Assembly (NCBI GenBank): GCA_964516325.1
Contig: CAZFAP010000186.1
Span: 1 to 9,563, forward strand
Direction: 5' to 3'
From: CAZFAP01 sp964516325
Lineage (GTDB): Bacteria > Auribacterota > JABMQX01
DNA length: 9,563 bases
Shown: positions 1 through 6,759 of the stretch, in pieces
How the letters are laid out: every line of letters begins with the position of its first letter
Position numbering within the stretch: the stretch's first letter is position 1
Program-made: the position numbers and the translations under genes
Notes under the pieces: generated by a model
Told to the model about the DNA's origin: nothing
The model's input: only the letters and a program-made list of their open reading frames with translations
Database searches by the model: none

Positions 1-2
1 AC

Positions 3-833
3 TGGTTCGGCGGCAACCTCATGTCGGATCCAGAGACGATCTCCGTGGATTCCCCCGCAAACATCCGGGCTGCCGAATGGGTAGCTTCTTATCCGAAGAA
101 GTATGGAGCTGGGGCAATCGAGCGGTTTCGGACGAGCCTCTACCAGGGGGCGGAACGGGTTTTCTCGTCGCCACTGGACCCGTTCCTCGCGGGAAAGGTG
201 GCAATGCAAGCCCAGGGCGTCTGGGGCTACAATTTCATCGAGAAATTCTCTCCCGGAATGGAATGGGGCGCGGCTCCCTTTCCTTCGGCTGTCCCCGGGC
301 TTGAGAACGTCGCCATGGCCGAATGCGATATCCTCATCCTCCCCCGCGGCTCGCCGCACCCCGAGGAAGCGTGGGAGTTCATGAAATTCGCCAACTCTCA
401 GAAAGCTTTGGAGATGCTCTGCCTGGGTCACCGAAAGTTCTCCCCGCTCGCTGAAACAAGCGATTTGTTTTGGGAAAAGAACCCGAATCGCTATATCAAG
501 GTCTTTTCCGATCTCGCGGAAAGCCCAAACGTCTTTGCCTTCCCGATAACGCCGATCCGGACGGAATTCTACAGAGAAATTGACGCTGCAATGGATACCA
601 TCCAGAATCTGTCCAGGAGCCCAGCAGAAGCCATGCGCAGCGCTCAGGCGCGAATGCAAAAGCGCCTTGATTACGAAGTCCGCCGCCTGAAGAAAAGAGG
701 CGCCTGGCACCCGGAGAGCTCGGAAGTCAGCTCGGCTCTCAACCCCGGTCGGGAGCCGGCGCGTTCCATGGAGTCTTCCACCAGGATGGAAGGAAGGAAA
801 ACCCATTTCGTACTTTTCGAGGAGGCCACATGA
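3..833 (+). CDS. ABC sugar transporter substrate-binding protein (C-terminal part)
   Basis: The reading frame is open from the left edge (first full codon TGG at 3), so the gene starts outside the window; the ATG at 21 is internal. The visible ~276 residues resemble the C-terminal lobe of family-1 extracellular solute-binding proteins (UgpB/MalE type). They include an F-x-x-GK-V-AM-x-x-x-G segment around nt 183-222 and a stretch on choosing intact residues for a domain beginning EEAWEFMKF. The protein would capture an oligosaccharide outside the membrane and deliver it to the permeases at 3056 and 3943. The signal peptide is not visible. The last ~50 residues, after the helix ending in RRLKKRG, are low in hydrophobicity, rich in Ser, Glu and Arg, and longer than the usual end of this family. 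The stop overlaps the next start (ATGA). The family call is firm; the sugar is unknown, though the nearby fucosidase makes a fucose-containing glycan a reasonable guess. Confidence 0.88.
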   Translation, partial: WFGGNLMSDPETISVDSPANIRAAEWVASYPKKYGAGAIERFRTSLYQGAERVFSSPLDPFLAGKVAMQAQGVWGYNFIEKFSPGMEWGAAPFPSAVPGLENVAMAECDILILPRGSPHPEEAWEFMKFANSQKALEMLCLGHRKFSPLAETSDLFWEKNPNRYIKVFSDLAESPNVFAFPITPIRTEFYREIDAAMDTIQNLSRSPAEAMRSAQARMQKRLDYEVRRLKKRGAWHPESSEVSSALNPGREPARSMESSTRMEGRKTHFVLFEEAT

Positions 834-1540
834 AAATCTGTCAAATGGACAAGGACTTTATATTGTTCCGGTGCGCTCATTTCGGGCCGTTGAGCCCTTC
901 AAACATCGAGGAAATCCCTGCAGACATATCGGGTGTGCCGAAGGAGCAATTTGAGAGGAACAAGAAGCTTTTTGCCCGGATGATTGACGCTTACGGCTCG
1001 TGTGCCATGCTCGCCGTTGACGGTGACCGCGTTGTGGCTCATGCCAGATTTTACCCTCAGATAATCTACGATTGGCAATTCTTCTGTTGCCAGGACCCGC
1101 AGCATGCCGCGACTCAGCAAATGGTTGAGATGGACCTTCCGACGGTCGAGAGTCCTGCGGACCGGATTGTCCGGATTGCCTGTTTTCTCGTGCATAAGGA
1201 CTATCGGGGGCAGGGGCTCGGGCATGCGCTTCTCGATGGCGTCCTTGATTGGGCGCGAGCACACGACTGGAAGGCCGTGAGAGCGTGGGCAAGCCCGGAC
1301 AACTACTGGTTGGCTTCTCAAACATGCGCGCCGATGCTCCGCACATATAGCAAGCACGGGTTTCAGAAGGTTAAGACTTGTCCTCCATCGGAGTTTCCTT
1401 CATCATTAGTAAGACAGTTGTTAATGGAAATCCGAGAGGGAAAATTCGGCGCCGAGAGAAAAAAGGAATTTGAGGAATTCTGCGGCGGACAGGATTTGTC
1501 TGAGCTTGCAGTCCTCCACGAGGTCGAGTGTGAGTTGTAG
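830..1540 (+). CDS. GNAT family N-acetyltransferase
   Basis: This 236-residue protein has a GCN5-related acetyltransferase fold, which moves an acetyl group from acetyl-CoA to an amine. The CoA pyrophosphate-binding motif A is clear: R126-G-Q-G-L-G131, preceded by a beta strand (IACFLVHKDY) and followed by a helix (HALLDGVLDWAR). The later YSKHGFQKV segment (173-181) matches the usual GNAT ending, in which a Tyr precedes the last strands. The start is supported by GAGGAGG at 819-825, 4 nt before the ATG, and by a 4-base overlap with the binding-protein stop, which implies translational coupling. About 55 further residues after the GNAT core are charged and helical. The substrate cannot be read from sequence. 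At 236 residues it is much longer than the toxin-type GNATs (TacT/AtaT), so a toxin role is not favoured. It is unusual to find it directly after a binding-protein gene. Confidence 0.85.
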   Translation: MKICQMDKDFILFRCAHFGPLSPSNIEEIPADISGVPKEQFERNKKLFARMIDAYGSCAMLAVDGDRVVAHARFYPQIIYDWQFFCCQDPQHAATQQMVEMDLPTVESPADRIVRIACFLVHKDYRGQGLGHALLDGVLDWARAHDWKAVRAWASPDNYWLASQTCAPMLRTYSKHGFQKVKTCPPSEFPSSLVRQLLMEIREGKFGAERKKEFEEFCGGQDLSELAVLHEVECEL

Positions 1541-1819
1541 AGATTGCGGCTGTCATTACTGCGCGCAGGGTGCTTGCGGGGGTCCACCTTGTGCCCCTTT
1601 GGGGCTGCCAAACGCACGTAATATCGCAGTTGATGCCGGCAAGAACATCGCGAGAACTGCGCCGAAGGGCTTGAACCTCGTGAAGGCTCGAATGCACAGG
1701 CTACCGGGGTATGAATTGTGTCGGTTGAGGAGAGGGGGCCCTGAGGTGCGGATGAGGAAAGTGGCGGCGCGATCCCCGAAATTGGCGGGTGTCGCATTTG
1801 TGCACGGGAGGAGGTTGCC
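1541..1819. other. Gene-poor spacer before the small protein
   Basis: I see no convincing gene in these 279 bases. Open frames on both strands here have unnatural composition (runs of Arg, Pro and Cys) and match no family I recognise. A small perfect hairpin, GCCCC-TTT-GGGGC, lies at 1593-1605. It has no T-run, so it is at best a weak stop or a structural element. The stretch marks the change from the transporter/GNAT pair to the accessory genes and may hold an insertion junction or a promoter for the 71-residue protein, but no clear -35/-10 pair is visible. Confidence 0.35.
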
Positions 1820-2035
1820 ATGAAACGCTACCAAGCCTACAATTTTGACTCGGAGACCTGGATAGTCAGCGACAACGTTGAAAACCGCGAGGTGTGCATC
1901 TGCGGGCACTATGAAGGCGGAAGGGATGCTAAGCGGAGAGCAGGGCTGATAGCGGCACTGCTGAATCTGGCAGAGGCTATGGCCCGCGGTACGCGGAGGC
2001 GCCCTCTGAGCAAACGGACCGTCAGAGGGCTCTGA
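1820..2035 (+). CDS. Small hypothetical protein, 71 aa, phage-style C-terminal pattern
   Basis: The coding call rests on a very strong Shine-Dalgarno, GGGAGGAGG at 1806-1814, 5 nt before the ATG, and on natural protein-like composition over the first ~55 residues. The N-terminal half (YQAYNFDSETWIVSDN) suggests beta strands. The segment GGRDAKRRAGLIAALLNLAEAM (about 34-55) recalls the ending N-A-x-L-I-A-A-A-P-E-L-L-x-A-L found in many small phage and prophage proteins of unknown function, whose N-terminal halves also begin with a W-x-V/I-x-D strand. The last ~15 residues are Arg-rich. There is no signal peptide or membrane segment. It lies 71 bases upstream of the frameshifted nuclease gene, in the same direction, so the two may be co-transcribed. 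I cannot assign a function. Confidence 0.55.
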   Translation: MKRYQAYNFDSETWIVSDNVENREVCICGHYEGGRDAKRRAGLIAALLNLAEAMARGTRRRPLSKRTVRGL

Positions 2036-2106
2036 ACCCGGCTGGCCGCAAGGCTGGGGCTGAGAGTCGGCGGGCGCCCGGCTGCGGTCGGGAGGGCAGT
2101 CGAACG

Positions 2107-3005
2107 ATGATTCGGTTTGTTGACAACGTGAACGTGAAGATGGCGGACATCCTATGCGAGCTCTTGCCGTCTTCGCGGCGGGTCGAGGTCGCTGTGGCCC
2201 TTGCACGGTACTCCGGGCTGCGGTTAATCCAGGCAGCCATGGACAGGTGCCTTCGCGGGGGCGTCGAAATCGAATTCGTCGTGGGGCTGGATTTCCGGAC
2301 GACGGACGCCGAACCCTGTGCGCCCTGCGAGCCAAGGAACAGGCTGGGCTGCCGTTACGCCTCTACTGCTACAGCGAACCCGCCGAGGGCGGGGCAACTT
2401 ACCACCCAAAGCTCTATCTCTTCGAGAAGCAGAAGGCGATGACGGGAATCATAGGCTCCTCAAATCTGACGGAGGGTGGACTCAGGTCCAATGTCGAGGT
2501 CAACGTCGCCTTGGACTTCGACGTGGAGGCCCAGGAAGCACGGGCACTGCGCGAGATTTATACCCGCCTGAAGTTCCAGCCCACTCGGTTCGCGCCAGAC
2601 GATGATTACATCAGCGCCTACGAAGAGGCTGTTGAACGAGCCAAGGCGGAGGGCCAGAGACCGAAGCCGGAGGATCCACTGCGACGAGCCGTCCTTTCGG
2701 TTCGCGAGAAAGAGCGCGTCCTCCCCATGCCCGTCCGCCCCGGGTGTATTCTGGCGGGGTGGCAAAAGCTGGTGTACGCGAAACTGCCCCCGGGGGAGTT
2801 CAGAAGTAGCGACCTTTACCGGTACGCGGCCGAGTTCTGCGAGTTCTACCCGGATAACAAAAACATAGAGGCAAAAATCCGGCAGGTCTTGCAGCGGCTG
2901 CGCGACGTCGGGCTTGTCCATTACCTGGGCGGAGCGCGGTGGGAGAACCCGCTCGCTGCTCTGCCTGGGACCGGGGGTGCCGCAGATTCACCGGGAGTCA
3001 CGTAA
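2107..3005 (+). pseudogene. Frameshifted HKD (PLD-fold) nuclease with DpnI-C-like winged helix
   Basis: Two frames together make one protein. From ATG 2107 (GGAGGG at 2091-2096, 10 nt upstream) frame 1 gives a PLD-like N-terminal half ending AMDRCLRGGVEIEFVVGLDF and RTTDAE. From about 2313 the sequence continues in frame 3 (TLCALRAKEQAGLPLRLY) and holds the catalytic motif: H at 2403, K at 2409, then G-S-S-N at 2454-2465. A one-base loss near 2311-2316 (GAACCC, perhaps once GAAACCC) would explain the break. A Glu takes the place of the usual HKD Asp. There is one HKD half per chain, so, as in Nuc and BfiI, two chains would form the active site. The C-terminal end (nt 2799-2946; SSDLYRY, YPDNKNIEAKIRQVLQRLRD) matches the winged helix of DpnI/Dam-replacing endonucleases, which in DpnI reads methylated adenine. 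I infer a restriction- or defence-type nuclease. The frameshift could be real decay or a sequencing error. Confidence 0.78.
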
Positions 3006-3055
3006 GCCGTCAAACCGACCGCAATCGGCAGCAATGCCTGCAATTCCGAGCGGAC

Positions 3056-3946
3056 ATGACCAAACAGGAGAGAAGAAATCTTCGGAATGGGTTGATGTTT
3101 GTGTCCCCGTGGATAATGGGGCTGGGGATTTTTATTCTCTATCCGATTCTCTCGTCTTTGTATCACAGCTTTTGCGATTATTCCGTGTTGGAGCCGCCGG
3201 TGTTCATTGGCTTGACGAACTACGCGGACCTGGTGAGGGACGAGGTTTTCTGGAAATCGCTGTGGAATACCTTCTTCTACGCCGCTTTCGCGATTCCGGT
3301 CGGTCAACTGATCGCGCTGACTCTCGCCCTTCTTCTGAACACAAGAATCCGCGGGCTGGCACTCTATCGGACAATCTTCTTCCTTCCTTCTCTCGTCCCG
3401 ATTGTCGCTATGGCGATGCTCTGGATGTGGATTTTCAACGGGCAATATGGCGTCCTGAACTACTTGCTTTCCCTCGTCGGCATCCAGGCGCCGGCGTGGC
3501 TCATGAACGTCCACTGGAGCAAGCCCGCGCTCATCATCATGAGCTTCTGGTCTATCGGTTACTCGATGGTCATATTTCTCGCCGGATTGCAGGACGTGCC
3601 TGTCTCGCTCTATGAATCCGCCGAGATAGACGGCGCCAATTTCCTCCAGAAAATCCGGCACGTAACGCTGCCCATGATTTCGCCGGTGATTCTGTTCAAT
3701 CTCATCATGGGGATCATCATCGCCTTTCAGATATTCGCGGGTCCGTACATCATGACGCCGGGGCCGGGCGGTCCAGCGAGGTCAACGACCTTCTACACGC
3801 TTTACCTTTTCCAGACGGCTTTCGAGGACCTACGCATGGGCTATGCCAGCGCCATGGCGTGGATTCTGTTTCTCATCATCCTGAGCTTGACGCTTCTGGC
3901 AATTCGACTTTCGAAGAACAGAGTCTATTACGCGGGAGTCAGATGA
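3056..3946 (+). CDS. Sugar ABC transporter permease, MalF/UgpA type
   Basis: This 296-residue inner-membrane protein should form half of the transport channel with the permease at 3943. The start at 3056 (MTKQERRNLRN) is chosen because it gives the usual short charged leader followed at once by membrane segment 1 (about 13-35). The frame stays open upstream to 2939, but that extension overlaps the nuclease gene and is not membrane-like. The ribosome site before 3056 is weak. Six membrane segments are visible, near residues 13-35, 72-95, 105-128, 157-178, 209-230 and 262-285. The cytoplasmic EAA loop that docks on the ATPase is Y186-ESAEIDGANFLQKIRHVTLP, around 186-206. The SLYHSF segment after TM1 and FIGLTNY at 50-56 are family hallmarks. 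No ATPase gene is in the window; sugar importers of this class often share a single MsmK-like ATPase encoded elsewhere. Confidence 0.93.
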   Translation: MTKQERRNLRNGLMFVSPWIMGLGIFILYPILSSLYHSFCDYSVLEPPVFIGLTNYADLVRDEVFWKSLWNTFFYAAFAIPVGQLIALTLALLLNTRIRGLALYRTIFFLPSLVPIVAMAMLWMWIFNGQYGVLNYLLSLVGIQAPAWLMNVHWSKPALIIMSFWSIGYSMVIFLAGLQDVPVSLYESAEIDGANFLQKIRHVTLPMISPVILFNLIMGIIIAFQIFAGPYIMTPGPGGPARSTTFYTLYLFQTAFEDLRMGYASAMAWILFLIILSLTLLAIRLSKNRVYYAGVR

Positions 3947-5097
3947 AGCAGAGGAAGACGCTCACAAAACTGATCATTCACGTCGTGCTCGTTTGCGGGA
4001 GCGTTACGTTCCTCTTTCCGCTTCTCTGGATGATTTCGACATCCCTCAAGCCCATCGAGCAAACGATGGTCATGCCGCCGCAGTGGGTTCCGAGAGCCTT
4101 CTCCGCCGTCATTGACGGGCAGAGGATTTCGGTCAAAAAGCTTTTCCAGCTCGACCAGCCGTACGTCGTCGTGAGAGCCACCGCCGGCGAGCGAAAAGGG
4201 GACAAACTCCTCGTCCCCGCGAAAGATTATTCGGACGGGAACGCGGCCGTCGAGGTTTGCGTCTCGGACAGGGTCGAGCGAATCAGGGTTCCCGCAGAAA
4301 TCGTCAAGGAAGTGCCCATCGGATGGTGGTACGTCATCCAGAAATTCAAGACGCAATACGCCGCCGAAAAGCCGAAATGGGACTGCAAGCCGGAGGAGGA
4401 GATTGAGACAAAAGTCCATCTCTACTTCAACAACTACAAGGACGCTCTCCGGTACATCCCGTTCTTCAGCTACGCGAAGAACACGCTCATCATTTGCATT
4501 CTGGGGGTCATCGGAGCGGTCGCCGCGAACTCGATTGTGGCTTACGGCTTCTCGCGCATCGAATGGAGAGGCCGCGATCTCTTTTTCGTTCTCACTCTCG
4601 CCACGATGATGATCCCCTTCCCCGTGACCATGATTCCCCTGTTCGCGACGTTCCGGCGCCTCCACTGGATCGGAACGCTCAAGCCGCTATGGGCGCCGGC
4701 GTTCTTCGGGCACGCCTTCAACATCTTCCTTTTGCGGCAGTTCTACCTGACCATCCCGCGGGACCTCTCCGACGCTGCCCGCATTGACGGCTGCTCCGAA
4801 CTCGGCATATTCCGACGAGTCGTCCTTCCGCTTTCCGTGAAGGCGCTCGCAGTCGTCGCCCTTTTCCATTTCATCTACGCCTGGAACGACTTCATGGGGC
4901 CGCTGCTCTATTTGACGAAGCAAAAGACGTTCACGCTTTCGCTCGGTCTCCAGTTCTATCAAAGCCAGCAGGGCGGTTCGGAATGGCACTATCTGATGGC
5001 GGCATCCACCGTCGTGGTCATCCCCATCGTCATCCTATTCTTCTTCACGCAGAAGACGTTCATCCAGGGCATCGCCACGACGGGGACCAAAGAGTGA
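3943..5097 (+). CDS. Sugar ABC transporter permease, MalG/UgpE type, with inserted domain
   Basis: The start overlaps the upstream permease stop (ATGA at 3943-3946), with GGGAG at 3934-3938, so the pair is translationally coupled. The protein is 384 residues against about 275-300 for the family. TM1 (about 9-31) is followed by ISTSLKP and PPQWVP (31-50), as usual. Normally the NNYKDAL segment comes within about 10 residues, but here it begins at 163. The intervening ~110 residues are soluble, beta-rich (VDGQRISV-like, YVVVRATAG, RIRVPAEIV) and predicted to lie outside the membrane. The rest is standard: membrane segments near 180-203, 212-236, 250-268, 299-320 and 352-371, and an EAA loop at about 276-297 (DAARIDGCSELGIFRRVVLP). 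The insert may contact the binding protein or substrate; that role is inference. The reading frame is intact throughout, so the insert is not an obvious artefact. Confidence 0.93.
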   Translation: MKQRKTLTKLIIHVVLVCGSVTFLFPLLWMISTSLKPIEQTMVMPPQWVPRAFSAVIDGQRISVKKLFQLDQPYVVVRATAGERKGDKLLVPAKDYSDGNAAVEVCVSDRVERIRVPAEIVKEVPIGWWYVIQKFKTQYAAEKPKWDCKPEEEIETKVHLYFNNYKDALRYIPFFSYAKNTLIICILGVIGAVAANSIVAYGFSRIEWRGRDLFFVLTLATMMIPFPVTMIPLFATFRRLHWIGTLKPLWAPAFFGHAFNIFLLRQFYLTIPRDLSDAARIDGCSELGIFRRVVLPLSVKALAVVALFHFIYAWNDFMGPLLYLTKQKTFTLSLGLQFYQSQQGGSEWHYLMAASTVVVIPIVILFFFTQKTFIQGIATTGTKE

Positions 5098-5183
5098 TTC
5101 TGGCTGGGCGCGCAGAAGCGCACTACACGCCTGCTTGTGAGCGGGGAGAAAAACGGTTACCTGGTCGGGGCAGTGCATCGTGG

Positions 5184-5227
5184 CATGGGCATCTTGCCCA
5201 TGGGGAACCACGGGCGGGACGCCCGTG
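5184..5227. repeat. Tandem palindromic hairpins, HGRDARAT-type repeat
   Basis: Two perfect hairpins sit side by side. Arms CATGGGC (5184-5190) and GCCCATG (5196-5202) flank a 5-nt loop. Arms CACGGGC (5209-5215) and GCCCGTG (5221-5227) flank a second 5-nt loop. Translated in one frame the region reads MGILPMGNHGRDARATS. I recall this kind of string as a frequent spurious translation of a dispersed intergenic palindromic repeat in Planctomycetota, Verrucomicrobiota, Lentisphaerota and related bacteria. It lies between two convergent genes, where its stem-loops could end or protect both transcripts. Neither hairpin is followed by a T-run. Only one copy is in the window, so its repeat nature rests on memory of the family. 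Confidence 0.65.
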
Positions 5228-5255
5228 CTACCTCGCTGGCGACGCGCCCGGTGAG

Positions 5256-6515
5256 CTACTTCTTCTGCCGACGGAGTTCCCTCGCCATCTCCTTGATCTC
5301 GACGAGGTCGGTCTTCATGGCGCTCCAGCCGTACCAGAGAGCATAATCGGGGTTGTTGTGGAATGATCCCTGGAACGTCCGCATGCGATGCTCCATGAAC
5401 ATCACGAACAGCTTTTGCTCGATGGCGGTGGGTGCGTCGTGGAAGGTCAATAGGTCGGGGAATGCGCTGGCATATCCTTCGGATTTCTTGAGGATTCCGT
5501 CCTTATATAAGCCTGCGACAATGCGAATACCTTTTGCAAGGAGGTGGTCTGCTCGCTTGATCATTCCGTCGGCTTCGTTCAGTTCGTCCTTGACGAATTT
5601 CTCCGCGTGGCACTGCGAGCAGGTTTTGATCATCTTATCTCGTTCCTTCTGCCACTCTTCCTGAGTCAGCCGCGCCACCTTGCCCGCTTTCACGACCTCG
5701 AGCCTCGCAGTTGGCTTTCCTTCGGGGTCGAGGACCCCGAGAGCCTGCAAGATTGTTGCTCGGTCTTCAGCCCATTCCTTGTCCTCCGGCATTGGCAGCC
5801 TGACGGCAAGGAAACCCCACGCGGTCATGTTCGAGTGATCGCCTTTCGGCATGTGACACGTCTGGCAGGTCGGGGCAGCCGCGGTCTCCGGAAGGACGCC
5901 CTTGGCTTTCAGAGCGTAGCGGACGCCGTGCTTCGACGAGGAATACATCTCATATTGCGGGTGATCGAATCCCATGTGGCAGGTCTGGCAGGCTTCGGGC
6001 TGCTGAGCCTCTTTCTTCGAGAAGAGGTGCCGCGTGTGGCAGGAATCACAGGAGACGACTCCATAGACCTCGCCTTGCTTCTTGAGCCTCTCGAGCTCAG
6101 CGTCATCTTTCAGCCCGATCTTGTGGCAGCCGCCGCATCCCTTCTTCCCATCAATTAGCTCCATCGGCTGGAAGTGCACGGTCGGCATCGCCTTCATGGC
6201 GATCCACGCGACGGCGTGCTTTCCCTTCCTGAACTGCCCGAACTGGTCGAAGTGACACGACCCGCAGAAATCGGCCGTCGGGATCGTCGCTTTTTGCACG
6301 TCGTCCGCCGACTTGTGCTCCTCGCCGTGGCAGATGTCGCATGTCATCCCCAATTCGGTGTGCTTGCCCTTCTGCCAGTCCTCGACGATGTTGGGCTGAA
6401 TCTTTTTGTGGCACTCGACGCAGGCGGACTCCGGTTTGGACTCCGAGTCTGCATCCCATACACACAAGAAGACCACGAAAGCAATGAGTGCAAAAAGGGG
6501 AACAAGCCGCAGCAT
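5256..6515 (-). CDS. Octaheme cytochrome c, hydroxylamine-oxidoreductase-like
   Basis: The ATG at 6515 is preferred over a GTG at 6530 because GGAGGG (6528-6523) lies 7 nt before it and overlaps the GTG. The 419-residue protein begins with a hydrophobic export segment (about 2-20) with no canonical lipobox or obvious cleavage site. Eight CXXCH haem-binding motifs start at residues 32, 59, 84, 127, 156, 176, 217 and 299. Likely distal ligand His residues occur in GKH (52 and 100) and SKHG (196). Eight haems, a fourth motif of the form GCxxCHxIG, and a helical tail of ~115 residues after the last haem follow the layout of hydroxylamine oxidoreductase (HAO) and related octahaem reductases. In HAO, haem 4 is the active site and is cross-linked to a C-terminal Tyr of the neighbouring subunit. 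Y391 and Y395 in NPDYALWYGW are candidates here. Whether it oxidises hydroxylamine, reduces nitrite or does something else cannot be told. It acts outside the cytoplasmic membrane. Confidence 0.87.
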   Translation of the reverse strand: MLRLVPLFALIAFVVFLCVWDADSESKPESACVECHKKIQPNIVEDWQKGKHTELGMTCDICHGEEHKSADDVQKATIPTADFCGSCHFDQFGQFRKGKHAVAWIAMKAMPTVHFQPMELIDGKKGCGGCHKIGLKDDAELERLKKQGEVYGVVSCDSCHTRHLFSKKEAQQPEACQTCHMGFDHPQYEMYSSSKHGVRYALKAKGVLPETAAAPTCQTCHMPKGDHSNMTAWGFLAVRLPMPEDKEWAEDRATILQALGVLDPEGKPTARLEVVKAGKVARLTQEEWQKERDKMIKTCSQCHAEKFVKDELNEADGMIKRADHLLAKGIRIVAGLYKDGILKKSEGYASAFPDLLTFHDAPTAIEQKLFVMFMEHRMRTFQGSFHNNPDYALWYGWSAMKTDLVEIKEMARELRRQKK

Positions 6516-6522
6516 CCTTCGT

Positions 6523-6528
6523 CCCTCC
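6523..6528 (-). promoter_or_regulatory. Shine-Dalgarno deciding the cytochrome start
   Basis: On the minus strand GGAGGG ends 7 nt before the ATG at 6515. It also covers part of the alternative GTG codon at 6530, so ribosomes positioned by it should start at the ATG, which gives a cleaner signal segment (MLRLVPLFAL). Confidence 0.75.
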
Positions 6529-6673
6529 ACATATCCGATATGCTGTTTCGACGAGAACGACCTTTTGCTTTGCGGAAACTACCAAACCAGCCCTGCCCGT
6601 GTCAAGCGGTGGCCTGAAATACAGCCGCGCCCCCACTGCACGGTGTAGCTCCATTTCGGTGGCAGACCGGGGG

Positions 6674-6702
6674 GCCGCTTATGCGGCTTGGCCGGCGCCG
6701 GC
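6674..6702. other. Paired GC-rich palindromes between SUMF and cytochrome genes
   Basis: The 244-base gap between the SUMF gene and the cytochrome start holds GCCGC-TTAT-GCGGC (6674-6687) next to a perfect 12-bp palindrome GCCGGCGCCGGC (6691-6702). No T-run follows on the minus strand, so a classical intrinsic terminator is not supported. They may weaken read-through into the cytochrome gene, protect the upstream mRNA, or simply reflect GC-rich composition. I see no other gene in this gap. Confidence 0.3.
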
Positions 6703-6759
6703 AATCTCCTACTGGCCTTTCCGGGTCCGGCGCCGCATGCGCTCGGCATCTCTCCGCCG

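Noticed and set aside
830..1540. GNAT as the toxin of a toxin-antitoxin pair
   Set aside because: It is much longer than TacT-type toxins and has no small RHH antitoxin gene upstream; the gene before it encodes a binding protein.
1593..1605. GCCCC-TTT-GGGGC hairpin after the GNAT gene as a terminator
   Set aside because: The stem is only 5 bp, the loop 3 nt, and no T-run follows; mentioned only in the spacer entry.
1470..1823. 117-codon plus-strand frame whose stop overlaps the 71-residue gene start (ATGA)
   Set aside because: It begins inside the GNAT gene in another frame, its composition is Cys/Arg/Pro-rich and unnatural, and no motif is recognisable; the overlap is probably chance.
1556..2335. 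259-codon minus-strand frame
   Set aside because: It lies antisense to the 71-residue and nuclease genes, is rich in Arg, Pro and Ser, has no domain pattern, and is best explained as a GC-driven shadow.
2939..3055. N-terminal extension of the first permease
   Set aside because: The residues are not membrane-like, overlap the nuclease end, and precede a classic permease start at 3056.
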